From assembly GCA_900759325.1 (NCBI GenBank), contig CAAEUW010000011.1:1-42031 (forward strand): a DNA stretch of 42,031 nt, read 5' to 3'. Positions 16,842-26,076 of this stretch are shown piece by piece; the first letter of the stretch is position 1, and every line of letters starts with the position of its first letter. The notes under the pieces were generated by a model. The model was not told where the DNA came from, searched no databases, and saw only the letters and a list, made by a program, of their open reading frames with translations. The stretch comes from an uncultured Peptostreptococcus sp. Its GTDB lineage: Bacteria > Bacillota > Clostridia > Peptostreptococcales > Peptostreptococcaceae. The position numbers and the translations under genes were made by a program.

Positions 16842-17622
16842 ATATATAGATATTTTTACAGAAAAACTGCCTGCTATTGTATTTGCCATCGTAATAATAG
16901 CAATAGGTATATTAATAGCCAAGTTAGTTAAGAGATTTCTAAATAGGATACTTACCAAGTATAAGTCAAGTATTGGTGTCGTGACCTTTATGATTAACTT
17001 CGTCCAGGTTACGATTATAATTATAGCCTTTATGCAGGCCATGTCTATATTGGGTGTAAACACAACATCCTTTGTAGCAGTCCTAGGTGCAGCTGGTTTC
17101 AGTATAGGTCTAGCTTTCAAGGAAGTCTTATCAAACCTTGGATCCTGCTTAATAATTCTATTCTTCAAGCCATTTGAAATAGGTGACTTTATCAATTGTC
17201 AGGGCAATGAGGGAACTGTTATGGAGATATTAATGTTCTCAACAAGCCTAAAGACAAATGATAATAAGCTGATAGTGATGCCAAACTTTCAGTTGACATC
17301 AAATCCTGTAATCAATTATACAGCCCAAAATAAGAGGAGGATAGACTTTGTATTTAATGTAGAATACGATACAAATGTCAAGACCTTATATGAGATATCA
17401 AATAGGTTGTTTGACCAGGAAGAAAGGATATTATCTTCACCAAAGCCTTTGATAGGTGTGGAGTCTATGAACAACAATGTAATAAAGTTTATAGCTAGAC
17501 CTTGGGCAAAGACTGAGGATTACTGGGATGTATACTATAAGTTAATGGAAGAATTTAAATATGAATTTGACCAACATGGTATAAAATTTTCTAGGATAAA
17601 CTTGATTCATCCAACAAATTAA
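16801..17622 (+). CDS. mscS: Small-conductance mechanosensitive channel, MscS family
   Basis: A 273-residue membrane protein. After two hydrophobic helices, the pore-lining third helix is LGAAGFSIGLAFKEVLSNLGS, rich in Gly and Ala as in MscS, followed by the beta domain with IGDFINCQGNEGTV and MPNFQLTSNPVINYT. It releases solutes when the membrane is stretched by osmotic downshock. It starts with TTG at 16801 after AAGGAGGA. It converges on the YkvI gene across a shared terminator. Confidence 0.94.
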   Translation: MEKTIEKQTTIFTKYIDIFTEKLPAIVFAIVIIAIGILIAKLVKRFLNRILTKYKSSIGVVTFMINFVQVTIIIIAFMQAMSILGVNTTSFVAVLGAAGFSIGLAFKEVLSNLGSCLIILFFKPFEIGDFINCQGNEGTVMEILMFSTSLKTNDNKLIVMPNFQLTSNPVINYTAQNKRRIDFVFNVEYDTNVKTLYEISNRLFDQEERILSSPKPLIGVESMNNNVIKFIARPWAKTEDYWDVYYKLMEEFKYEFDQHGIKFSRINLIHPTN

Positions 17623-17630
17623 TAAGATAT

Positions 17631-17674
17631 AAAAGAGGGAGGACCCTTGGATAATTTTCGGTCCCCCCTCTTTT
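17631..17674. terminator. Bidirectional terminator between mscS and the YkvI gene
   Basis: AAAAGAGGGAGGACC (17631-17645) pairs with GGTCCCCCCTCTTTT (17660-17674) with one unpaired base. Runs of A and T on the two sides give a U-tract in either direction, serving the two convergent genes. Confidence 0.9.
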
Positions 17675-17703
17675 ATTATATGAGAAATCTAGTTAACAAT
17701 AGG

Positions 17704-18891
17704 TTAAACTTCTAATTTTTCACCCTTATCCCTCTTCTTTATATTCTTATAGCCTAATAACCATAATGGTATGATTATAAATATCCAGTTAAATATACCT
17801 AGATACTTATATGCAACTTGGATAACCCACATTAGACCAAAGTTTGATACACCGTAGCAAACTAAAAGACAAGCTATACTTATAATTGCCTTTCTAAGAA
17901 TTGGCTTTGATTCCATGCCCTTTAATACATAAGGGTCTAGTCTTTGTACCATACCGAATATAAATCCTACAGCAGTTGTTATAAGAGCCAAGAATAATAA
18001 GATAGGGTATAGAACAGCCAGAACTGGTATATTAAGCTGGTTTACTATAAATACGGTAGGTAGCTTTCTAGTTTCTTCATTTATGAAGATGTGTGGCATC
18101 TGAGAGAATATCAATAAGCATATACCTACAAGCATAATTATATTTATAATTGCACCTATGGCCATTGCACCCTTTGCTTCTTCCTTAAACTTACCACCCT
18201 TAAATGAAGCGGAAATACCACCGATGGCACTTATCTGGAAGCCGGCATATGTCAAGGCCCACATAAGTGAGTTTCCAAGATTTCCAGAAACAGGCTCCCC
18301 ATTACCTGAAATACTCCATCTAGCTGATTGAGGATTTACATAACCTTCCTTGAATAATCTAGCTATGTCCGGAGTAAATTTAACTAGACCTGCAACCAGT
18401 ACGATTGTAATGATTATAAGGATTGCAGCCGTCATTATCATGGCATTCTTTCTAACTATATTTTCTCCAAATATAGATAGGAGTGTAACTATAACAAACA
18501 TTGCTATTGAACCAACTGCAATTGGTAGTCCTAGGTACTGATTACCAAGTAGTCCACCTGTTGCAATTGTAGCAGCAGTGGCAGCAATAGTTGTAATTAT
18601 AATAGAAAAGTCCATTGCCGGAGTCAAAAACTTTGACTTAGATCCAAAGGCCTCTCTTGACCACTGGTCATAACCCCATTTATCAGTCTGTCTAGCTGTT
18701 TCTAGACCAATATAATAAGTGAAAGCAATAATTGCGAATGTGATGATAGGCATCAATACTCCGAACCAACCATGATTGGCAAAGTATTGAAGCTCTTGTG
18801 TTCCAGAAGCAAAGCCTGCACCACAGTGGGTAGAAAACCAAACTGTAGCAACACCTATACTTATGGATGTAAAATACTTGTTCTTAGTCAT
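17704..18891 (-). CDS. YkvI-family transporter-like membrane protein (LeuT fold)
   Basis: A 395-residue protein with about ten to eleven hydrophobic helices. It begins VATVWFSTHCGAGFASGTQ, a glycine-broken first helix typical of the amino acid-polyamine-organocation superfamily and close to YkvI proteins; a second such break is TYAGFQISAIGGISASF. The substrate is unknown; amino-acid or amine transport is inferred from fold only. The ATG at 18891 follows GGGAGGTG. It is a single gene with its own promoter and terminator. Confidence 0.82.
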   Translation of the reverse strand: MTKNKYFTSISIGVATVWFSTHCGAGFASGTQELQYFANHGWFGVLMPIITFAIIAFTYYIGLETARQTDKWGYDQWSREAFGSKSKFLTPAMDFSIIITTIAATAATIATGGLLGNQYLGLPIAVGSIAMFVIVTLLSIFGENIVRKNAMIMTAAILIIITIVLVAGLVKFTPDIARLFKEGYVNPQSARWSISGNGEPVSGNLGNSLMWALTYAGFQISAIGGISASFKGGKFKEEAKGAMAIGAIINIIMLVGICLLIFSQMPHIFINEETRKLPTVFIVNQLNIPVLAVLYPILLFLALITTAVGFIFGMVQRLDPYVLKGMESKPILRKAIISIACLLVCYGVSNFGLMWVIQVAYKYLGIFNWIFIIIPLWLLGYKNIKKRDKGEKLEV

Positions 18892-18924
18892 TAAGAAACA
18901 CCTCCCATAAATTTATTTGTTTAT

Positions 18925-18933
18925 ATTATAACA
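18925..18933 (-). promoter_or_regulatory. Extended -10 promoter for the YkvI gene
   Basis: Minus strand: TGT followed by TATAAT (18930-18925), about 35 bases before the ATG. The -35 is poor (TTATTT at the expected spacing), as is common with extended -10 promoters. Confidence 0.55.
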
Positions 18934-19068
18934 TAGATTTGATAAAAAATAAGCAGAAAATTTAAAAAAATTAAAAAATATCTATAAAATTAATTTAGGA
19001 CATTAAAATGTATGTGGTTTTACAATTCTATACAGTTTTTTTAATAGTGATTAATTGTTAAAAAATAT

Positions 19069-19105
19069 TTACAAATCTTACAAATAAGTGTTATCAGTGT
19101 TATAT
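19069..19105 (+). repeat. Two adjacent pairs of 9-bp tandem repeats
   Basis: TTACAAATC-TTACAAATA occupies 19069-19086, and two bases later GTGTTATCA-GTGTTATAT occupies 19088-19105. They lie in the 307-base gene-free gap between the divergent YkvI and GTPase-permease genes. They might be operator sites, but the high A/T content makes chance repeats possible. A TATAAT at 19159-19164 downstream is a candidate -10 for the permease operon with no good -35. Nothing else is evident in this gap. Confidence 0.5.
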
Positions 19106-19198
19106 ATAAATAGATTAGATTTAAGTACAATCTTTAGGTAGAGTAAGGCTTGTTGGTGTATAATAATAAATAAAGTATTTTTATAAAGGGGGTAGGAA

Positions 19199-20782
19199 AT
19201 GTCAGGAGTAATAGACCTAGTCACAGGTGTTTTTGAGGCAGGTAAGACATCATTTATAAAAAAATTAATAGAAAATGAAGCTATAGTTAGCTATAAGAAT
19301 ATACTTATAATAAATACGGAATTTGGTATAGAGTCATACAGTGATTTTTCAATTGAAGGTATTAATATTACTATTCTTGATATATTAAAGGAAGAAGATT
19401 TTAATCAAGATAGGATAAATATGGAGATCAAGGACTTGAAGCCTGATTATGTACTTATAGAATACAATGGTATGTGGGACCTAGAAAGTATACTAGGTAT
19501 GAAGTTTATAGGAGGTTACTATATCAAAAACCTTATAGATATAGTAGATTACAGGACCTTTGATATATACATAAATAATATGGAAGCCATTATGGTAGAC
19601 AAGATATCAAACTGCGATATCCTGGTCATGACTAAAAGTCAGGCCTATGATTTAGCTGATATGAACCTTAAATTCAAGGCTATCAGGCATATAAACAAGG
19701 CATGTGATATCCATTTGGACCATGAACTCTTCAAGGATGAAGAGTTGGATATTATAAATAAATCTCTTTCAAGGTCAGACAAGGAGATAGTAAAGTTTGG
19801 CCTGGCCTTTGTAATTCTAAATATGCTTATTATTGCTACCAGGTTCCTTGCACCAGACTTTTATAATGGTAAGATGCAGAGGATTTTGGGAATATTTTTA
19901 GGTCTAATAGTACAGATACTACCATTTTTGCTTATAGGGGCTATTTTATCTAGCTTGATACAGGTATTTGTATCAAGGAATAGGTTTAATAGGATTTTTG
20001 AAAAGACCACAATTAAGTCCCTAATAGGGGCCCTATTTGCTGGTATATTTTTCCCGGTTTGTGATTGTGCAATGGTACCAGTTGCTAGCTCTATTGTAAA
20101 GAAGGGCTACTCTTACCCGGTTGCTATAACCTTTTTGCTGGCATCACCGGCTATTAACCCTATAGTTATCTTATCAACATATTATGCATTTCCAACTACG
20201 CCAAAGCTTATATTCTATAGGATAGGTTTTGGACTCTTGTTTGCCCTTGTGGTTGGCCTAGTTTTAATGGTCATTGAGAGGCGAAAGAAGATTGGCATAG
20301 TAAAGGATGAAATAGACAAGTATTCGATTGGAGATACTTCCCTATACAAGATGAGGTCTAAGGGAAGGATGAGGTATTTAGAAGCTATAGTGGTCCATAC
20401 CAGAAAAGAGCTATTTAGGGTAGGTTTTTATCTTATAATTGGTGCCTTTATATCTGCTGTTTTGCAGGTTGTTATTTCCAAGGACATCTTTATAAGTATG
20501 AATAAAGTAAATGCTGTAGCTGTAATAGCTATGATAATTGCGGCCTTCTTTATTTCAGTATGCTCGACATCAAATGCTTTTATAGCTAGGACCTTCTACA
20601 ATGTAATGCCAGCCAATGCTATATTGGCCTTTATAGTTATGGGTCCTATGCTTGACATAACGAATCTATCAGTTATGCTTGGAACCTTTAAGAGGAGGTT
20701 TATGGCCTACTTGATAATGGGACTAGTATACATGGCCTTCGTGGTATTCGCTTTATTGGGAGGGGGTTTTAAGCTTGTTTAA
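19199..20782 (+). CDS. Fusion protein: P-loop GTPase-like domain plus UPF0718/DUF318 permease
   Basis: A 527-residue two-part protein. Residues 1-190 resemble the CobW/COG0523 P-loop GTPases: Walker A GVFEAGKTS at 10-18, an INTEFG segment like the family's NEFG switch, and VLIEYNGMWD like its IE-x-G motif. The NKxD position reads TKSQ and the CxCC metal motif of COG0523 is absent. Residues about 198-527 are a permease with the two signatures PVCDCAMVPVASSIVKKG (Cys288 and Cys290), SPAINPIVIL, and in the second half SVCSTSNAFIAR (Cys455). The ATG follows GGGGGTAGG. The next gene overlaps it by eight bases and encodes the usual partner of this permease. The substrate is unknown; a metal or metalloid is plausible from the cysteines. 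Confidence 0.85.
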   Translation: MSGVIDLVTGVFEAGKTSFIKKLIENEAIVSYKNILIINTEFGIESYSDFSIEGINITILDILKEEDFNQDRINMEIKDLKPDYVLIEYNGMWDLESILGMKFIGGYYIKNLIDIVDYRTFDIYINNMEAIMVDKISNCDILVMTKSQAYDLADMNLKFKAIRHINKACDIHLDHELFKDEELDIINKSLSRSDKEIVKFGLAFVILNMLIIATRFLAPDFYNGKMQRILGIFLGLIVQILPFLLIGAILSSLIQVFVSRNRFNRIFEKTTIKSLIGALFAGIFFPVCDCAMVPVASSIVKKGYSYPVAITFLLASPAINPIVILSTYYAFPTTPKLIFYRIGFGLLFALVVGLVLMVIERRKKIGIVKDEIDKYSIGDTSLYKMRSKGRMRYLEAIVVHTRKELFRVGFYLIIGAFISAVLQVVISKDIFISMNKVNAVAVIAMIIAAFFISVCSTSNAFIARTFYNVMPANAILAFIVMGPMLDITNLSVMLGTFKRRFMAYLIMGLVYMAFVVFALLGGGFKLV

Positions 20783-21530
20783 CAAATTAAATTTCCAAGT
20801 TTTGATAGAAGGCTTAATAGAGCTTTTTATAGCCCTTATACTTGCTATTAACCTATACACAGGTAATATCAACAAGCTTATTCATCCAAAATTTAATATA
20901 TTATTATGGTTTAGCGTCCTGGTCCTAATCCTTATGTTGGCCGTATCTGCCATGTCTCTGTTTAGGCCTAGACATATGAATGTATTGGGAAGGTACTTTG
21001 TAATATTTGTACCTATAGTTATGATCTTCTATATTAATACAGATGCCCTAGCTAGGGTAGAAAATACTAGCTCATCTAGCCAGCTATCATCAGATATACC
21101 AGCTCCTAGTCAAAATATCAGTCCAATAAAGGAAACTGTCTACAAGAGGGAGGCTGGCAAGGCCTATATAGACATAAATGATGACATCTACCTTAAGTGG
21201 TACTATGATTGTACCTTTAGTTGGGATAAGTACAAGGATGATAAATTCAAATTCCTAGCCAGAGTATTTAAGGACCCAAGTCAAAAGGACCAATTTGTTG
21301 TCCTTGGTAGGATGGGGATGATATGCTGTGTTGCTGATATGCAGCCATGTGGATTTATATATAATGGTAAGGGCTTTGAAAATTTAAAGGATGGCCAGTG
21401 GTACTATGTGACCGCTAACATAGTAGAAAACAAGAAATATACCTACAACTATGAACAGCTAGCCCAGATTATAAATGTATCTCTAGAAGAGGCTAGAAAG
21501 CCTACAGATGAGCATGTTTATATACGTTAA
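20775..21530 (+). CDS. TIGR03943/DUF1980 permease partner subunit
   Basis: A 251-residue protein with three N-terminal hydrophobic helices and an extracytoplasmic C-terminal domain carrying RMGMICCVADMQPCGFIY, the family's conserved Cys-rich motif. Known of the family: it is paired with UPF0718 permeases as a two-component membrane complex (as in Streptococcus mutans SMU_746c/747c). Here it overlaps the fusion permease by eight bases and begins with TTG at 20775 behind a GGGAGGGGG ribosome site. Confidence 0.88.
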   Translation: MFNKLNFQVLIEGLIELFIALILAINLYTGNINKLIHPKFNILLWFSVLVLILMLAVSAMSLFRPRHMNVLGRYFVIFVPIVMIFYINTDALARVENTSSSSQLSSDIPAPSQNISPIKETVYKREAGKAYIDINDDIYLKWYYDCTFSWDKYKDDKFKFLARVFKDPSQKDQFVVLGRMGMICCVADMQPCGFIYNGKGFENLKDGQWYYVTANIVENKKYTYNYEQLAQIINVSLEEARKPTDEHVYIR

Positions 21531-21567
21531 GATGTGAAAAATACAAGGCCCAGGCCGGCTTGTTTAG

Positions 21568-21596
21568 TTGAAGAAATTCCTATTTAGTGGTATGAT
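21568..21596 (+). promoter_or_regulatory. Promoter of the CWB2 cysteine protease gene
   Basis: TTGAAG (21568-21573), 17 bases, TATGAT (21591-21596), with TGG just before the -10 making it an extended -10. It lies about 75 bases before the start codon, leaving a short untranslated leader. A small GC-rich hairpin at 21544-21562 just upstream may end the permease transcript but lacks a proper T run. Confidence 0.7.
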
Positions 21597-21672
21597 GTAA
21601 ATGGAGAGCTTTACATATTTTTGTATATAATTTGCAAATAATAGGAATTTAATTATAGAAAAGGAGAAATGG

Positions 21673-24174
21673 ATGACTTTTAATAGAGATAGAAAAAACT
21701 TTAAGAAAATAATAATACTATCGGTATTTTCATTGATAATGTCTAGTGGATCCTTCTTCCAAATTAGTGCTGATGAGGTTGACTCACCTAGTGTAGAATA
21801 CATTAATGCTAGCCAGTATACCAGTACAGATTCGGTTGATGGGGTCTCTAATGGAAATGATAAAGATGTGGAAAATATAAGTATAAAACCACTTGAATTT
21901 ACACCTACAAGAATAAGGTCTTATTCAAAGAAGGAGGGAGTAAATGATAGTAAGTTTGACCCAAGAGAAAAGGGATATATGACAGGTGTAAGAGACCAGG
22001 AAAGTCTAGGTATATGCTGGACATTTGCTGGTAATGCTACTCTTGAAAGCTTCCTAAAACTAAAGGGTTATGGCGACTTTGACCTATCAGAGGAGCATAT
22101 GAGATGGTGGGCCAAGGACAATGTCTACGGATGGAATATAGGAGATACTCAGGGATCCACTAATGAAACCTCAATAGGCTACTTTACATCTTGGTTGGGA
22201 CCTAAGCTAGAAAAAGACCTTCCATACAATGGTAGGGTTACTAGAGAAAATGGGGCAAAGAAGCCTGCAAACTACGATTCAGCAAGTAGGTTGCCATATA
22301 ATGTAACAGGTGTAATAAATGTAGCTGCAGACAAGACATCTGTAAAAAATGCCGTACTAAAGTACGGGGCAGTAATGTCAGGCTACTATGATGATAAAAA
22401 ATACCTAAGCACTGACTCAAACTCATACTACCTAAATGAAAAATTGGGCCAGAACCACGCCATTACAATAGTTGGTTGGGACGATAACTACTCTATTGAT
22501 AAGTTCAATGGGGCGGCCAAACCAGCATCTAAGGGGGCATGGCTGGTAAAAAACAGCTGGGGTGACTATAATTCAGAGCATGGCTATATGTGGATATCAT
22601 ATGAAGACAAGAACATACTTTCATATACAGACAACTACTCTATAACAGAGGTTAAGGAGGATAAGGGTCAGAAGATATACCAGCATGAATATTCTATGAC
22701 AGCTTCACTGGCAGACAACACCTTGACAACAGCAAATGTATTTGAATTTGGTAAGCATGAGGCCCTACAAGGAGTTATGTTTGCATCAGACAGTATAGGA
22801 GCCAAGTATGAAATATACCTAATTCCTATAAATGGAAATGAAGCAATTAACTACAATAACAGGATACTACTGAAGACCGGAACAGTTCCATATTCAGGAT
22901 ATATAACTGAGGAAATAAGCAACTTCCCACTTGCGACTGGCAAGGGGGCCATAGCAGTTAGGATAGATAATAGGGCCAACAATAGAAAGTCCAAGATAGC
23001 CATGGAGATGAATGTAAAGGGATATGATATGTTCAGGGCCAAGGCAAATATGGGCCAGTCCTATGTATTAAGGGGTGGAACATTTATAGACCTTAACAAG
23101 ATGTCAGGCTATGCACCAGCCAACCTGGTAATAAAGGGTATAACAAAGTCCTACCAAGGAGGTAAGTCACTAGCTGGCCAGAACAGGTATGATACAGCTG
23201 TAAAGGTTTCAAGTGATGGTTGGACAGAATCTGACACAGTCTTCCTAGTGAATGGTAAGGCCATAGCCGATGCCTTGACAGCAACACCACTTGCAAGACT
23301 AAAATCTGCACCTATTCTATTGACTGAAAAGGACCAGCTTAATGACCTTACAAGTAGGGAAATAAATAGACTAAAGGCCAAAAATATAGTGATAATCGGT
23401 GGTAAGAACTCTATATCAAAGGATTTAGAGGACAAGCTAGTAGCGTCTGGCAAGCAGGTCCAGAGAATATCAGGAGATGATAGAAAGGATACTAGTAAAA
23501 AGATAGCTGAAGAGGTCCTAAAAATTAAGAAGGTAGATACTATCTCACTTGTAAATGGATACAAGGGACTGGCAGATGCCATCAGCTTCTCACCAGTTGC
23601 TGGAGAAAAGACTATACCAATAATTTTAACTGATAACAAGGGGCTATACTCAATGCCTGAGGACCTAAAGGATACATCCAAGGTAAGCAAGTCATATATA
23701 ATAGGTGGACTAGAATCTGTTCCTAGGAGTGTAGCATCCAACCTAGCATCACCAGAAAGGGTGAGTGGAATCAATAGAAGTGACACAAATGCCCAGATTA
23801 TAGAAAAATTCTATCCAGCTGACAAGTTAGACTATGTATTTGTATCGAAGAATGGCCAGAAAAATCCTGATGAGCTAATAGATGGATTGGCAGTTGGTGC
23901 TTATGCAGCCAAGGTATCATCACCTATAGTCCTAGCTAATGGCAAACTATCTGACAATCAGGTTAAGGCCTTAGAAAAGAAGAAGATAACTAACATTACC
24001 CAGGTTGGTTTAGGACCTAACAGTATGGCTGTTACAGAGCTACTTATCATGCAGGCAGGTAGCCATACTGACCTAGATACTAGCAGCATCAAGAGTGATG
24101 GTAGCCAGCTAGACAATAGTAAGATAGACAGTCTAGAGGTTGATAGCAAGACAGTAAAGAACACGGAACAGTAA
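21673..24174 (+). CDS. Secreted C1A cysteine protease with CWB2 cell-wall repeats (Cwp84-like)
   Basis: An 833-residue surface protein. A signal peptide (about 1-33, ending at ISA-DE) is followed by a papain-type domain: oxyanion Gln109, catalytic Cys115 (GICWTFAGN), His262 (QNHAITIVGW) and Asn294 (KNSWGDYNSEHGY). A linker or lectin-like region covers about 310-485. Three CWB2 repeats (about 490-790; e.g. RYDTAVKVSSDGW, IVIIGGKNSI, SYIIGGLESV) anchor it to the wall. C. difficile Cwp84, with the same building blocks, matures the S-layer precursor; a similar role here is inference. RBS AAGGAG lies six bases before the ATG. The base composition matches the core genome, so it looks resident rather than imported. 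Confidence 0.93.
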   Translation: MTFNRDRKNFKKIIILSVFSLIMSSGSFFQISADEVDSPSVEYINASQYTSTDSVDGVSNGNDKDVENISIKPLEFTPTRIRSYSKKEGVNDSKFDPREKGYMTGVRDQESLGICWTFAGNATLESFLKLKGYGDFDLSEEHMRWWAKDNVYGWNIGDTQGSTNETSIGYFTSWLGPKLEKDLPYNGRVTRENGAKKPANYDSASRLPYNVTGVINVAADKTSVKNAVLKYGAVMSGYYDDKKYLSTDSNSYYLNEKLGQNHAITIVGWDDNYSIDKFNGAAKPASKGAWLVKNSWGDYNSEHGYMWISYEDKNILSYTDNYSITEVKEDKGQKIYQHEYSMTASLADNTLTTANVFEFGKHEALQGVMFASDSIGAKYEIYLIPINGNEAINYNNRILLKTGTVPYSGYITEEISNFPLATGKGAIAVRIDNRANNRKSKIAMEMNVKGYDMFRAKANMGQSYVLRGGTFIDLNKMSGYAPANLVIKGITKSYQGGKSLAGQNRYDTAVKVSSDGWTESDTVFLVNGKAIADALTATPLARLKSAPILLTEKDQLNDLTSREINRLKAKNIVIIGGKNSISKDLEDKLVASGKQVQRISGDDRKDTSKKIAEEVLKIKKVDTISLVNGYKGLADAISFSPVAGEKTIPIILTDNKGLYSMPEDLKDTSKVSKSYIIGGLESVPRSVASNLASPERVSGINRSDTNAQIIEKFYPADKLDYVFVSKNGQKNPDELIDGLAVGAYAAKVSSPIVLANGKLSDNQVKALEKKKITNITQVGLGPNSMAVTELLIMQAGSHTDLDTSSIKSDGSQLDNSKIDSLEVDSKTVKNTEQ

Positions 24175-24219
24175 GAGTATAACAATAAAAAGAAAAACCA
24201 ATGTGTTGGAGGAAGTCTG

Positions 24220-25623
24220 ATGAAAATTTACAATACTATGACTAGAAAAAAAGAGGAATTTATACCTTTAGAAGGAGGTAAGGTAAAGATGTATGTCTGC
24301 GGACCAACTGTATATAACTTTATCCACCTAGGAAATGCAAGACCTTTTACAGTATTTGATACACTTAGGAGGTATTTTGAATATAGGGGATACGAGGTTA
24401 CATATATACAGAACTTTACAGACGTTGATGACAAGATAATAAAAAGGAGTCATGAAGAGGGTATATCTCCAGAAGAGGTAGCTGAAAAATATATCAAGGA
24501 ATACTTTATAGACTGTGACGGTCTAGGTATTAAGAGGGCTACAGTCCATCCACAGGTAACAGACAACATAGAAAATATAATAGTATTTGTACAGGACCTA
24601 ATAGACAAGGGCTATGCCTATGAAGCTGGTGGAGATGTCCTATTCAGGACCAGAAAATTTGAAGAATACGGCAAGCTATCCCACCAGAACATAGAAGAGC
24701 TAGAGCTAGGTGCCAGAATAGATGTTGACGACAAGAAAGAAGACCCACTAGACTTTGTTCTTTGGAAGGCTAAAAAAGAGGGAGAACCTGGCTGGCAGTC
24801 TCCATGGGGTGAAGGTAGACCAGGTTGGCACATAGAATGCTCTGTAATGTCAAATAGGTACCTAGGAAACACAATTGATATACATGCAGGTGGTCAGGAC
24901 CTACAGTTCCCTCACCATGAAAATGAAATTGCCCAAAGTGAGTGTAGAAACGGTCATACCTTTGCTAGGTACTGGATGCACAACGGCTACATAAATGTAG
25001 ACGGTGAAAAGATGTCTAAGTCTCTAGGAAACTTCTTTACAGTAAGGGATATATCAGAAAAATATGACCTAGGCTTAGTAAGATTTTTCCTATTGGCGAC
25101 ACAGTATAGAAACCCAGTAAACTTCTCAGATACAGTGCTAGAGCAGGCTAAGGCAGGCCTTGAAAGACTAACAAATGCTAGGGATAATGCAGAATTTATC
25201 CTAGGAAATCTAGATGATTCTGGCCTTAGAGATGAAGAAAAGGACTTGGCAGCAGGCCTAGACAAGTACAGAGATAGATTTATAGAGGCCATGGATGATG
25301 ACCTAAATACAGCTGATGCTATAAGTGTTATATTTGAACTTGCAAAGTTTATGAATACAAATATATCTGATCAATCATCAAAGGAATTCGTTCAGTTGAA
25401 CTTAGATATCTTTAATGAATTGACAGGTGTATTGAATATAGCCAACAAGTCTGTAGAAGAAGATGACAGCCTAAGTCAGAAGGTTGAAGACCTAATAGCT
25501 AAGAGGGCCCAGGCTAAGAAGGAAAAGAACTTCGCCTTAGCCGACCAGATCAGGGATGAGCTAGCAGCAATGGGAATAGCCATAGAGGATACAAGACAGG
25601 GTGTAAAATGGAAGAGAATATAG
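24220..25623 (+). CDS. cysS: Cysteinyl-tRNA synthetase
   Basis: CysRS charges tRNA-Cys. The 467 residues include the zinc ligand Cys28 in CGPTVYN, the HIGH-type motif HLGN at 36-39, further zinc-site residues in WHIECSVMS and HHENEIAQSE, and KMSKS at 264-268. RBS GGAGG is upstream. It begins the conserved Firmicute block cysS-mrnC-rlmB-yacP-sigH and overlaps mrnC by 16 bases. No T-box is seen in front of it. Confidence 0.98.
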   Translation: MKIYNTMTRKKEEFIPLEGGKVKMYVCGPTVYNFIHLGNARPFTVFDTLRRYFEYRGYEVTYIQNFTDVDDKIIKRSHEEGISPEEVAEKYIKEYFIDCDGLGIKRATVHPQVTDNIENIIVFVQDLIDKGYAYEAGGDVLFRTRKFEEYGKLSHQNIEELELGARIDVDDKKEDPLDFVLWKAKKEGEPGWQSPWGEGRPGWHIECSVMSNRYLGNTIDIHAGGQDLQFPHHENEIAQSECRNGHTFARYWMHNGYINVDGEKMSKSLGNFFTVRDISEKYDLGLVRFFLLATQYRNPVNFSDTVLEQAKAGLERLTNARDNAEFILGNLDDSGLRDEEKDLAAGLDKYRDRFIEAMDDDLNTADAISVIFELAKFMNTNISDQSSKEFVQLNLDIFNELTGVLNIANKSVEEDDSLSQKVEDLIAKRAQAKKEKNFALADQIRDELAAMGIAIEDTRQGVKWKRI

Positions 25624-26060
25624 ACCTAAGGCCTAATCTGAGTCAGGATGAGTTGGTGAGAATATCACCCCTTACCCTGGCCTACCTAGGCGATACAGTG
25701 TATGAATCCTATATAAGAGAATACCTGATAAAAAGGAACGTCTTCTTGAAGATAAATAATTTGCACAAAATGGCTATAATATATGTGAGGGCAAAGTCCC
25801 AGGCTAGGGCCATCAAGGGCATAGAAGGCATCCTACAAGAAGATGAATTAAGTGTATTTAAGAGGGCTAGAAACCACAAGAAAAATACCAGTGCCAAAAA
25901 TGCCAGTATGATAGATTACAAGCATTCAACTGGTTTCGAAGCTGTGGTAGGCTACCTCTACCTAAAAGGTGATAAGGATAGGTTGGACCATATAATTTCC
26001 CTTAGTATAGGGGTAATAGAGTCAGACCAAAACCAGTCCAATAGGAATAAGGAAAAATAG
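25608..26060 (+). CDS. mrnC: Mini-ribonuclease III
   Basis: A 150-residue RNase III catalytic domain without the double-stranded RNA-binding domain. The signature PLTLAYLGDTVYESYIR holds catalytic acidic residues Asp29 and Glu33, and KHSTGFEAVVGYLYL holds the second acidic cluster. In B. subtilis it matures 23S rRNA ends. It overlaps the end of cysS and stands just before rlmB, another 23S rRNA enzyme. Confidence 0.95.
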   Translation: MEENIDLRPNLSQDELVRISPLTLAYLGDTVYESYIREYLIKRNVFLKINNLHKMAIIYVRAKSQARAIKGIEGILQEDELSVFKRARNHKKNTSAKNASMIDYKHSTGFEAVVGYLYLKGDKDRLDHIISLSIGVIESDQNQSNRNKEK

Positions 26061-26076
26061 TAAGGTGGTGAACTTT

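Noticed and set aside
23151..23786. 211-codon antisense frame within the CWB2 protease gene
   Set aside because: It mirrors the CWB2 coding frame, has a Ser/Leu-rich low-complexity translation and no ribosome site; the same holds for the antisense frames at 13946-14491 and 33083-33685.
21673..24174. Assignment of the cysteine protease as Cwp84 itself
   Set aside because: The domain set matches, but orthology cannot be shown without alignment and no S-layer substrate gene is visible, so no gene symbol is given.
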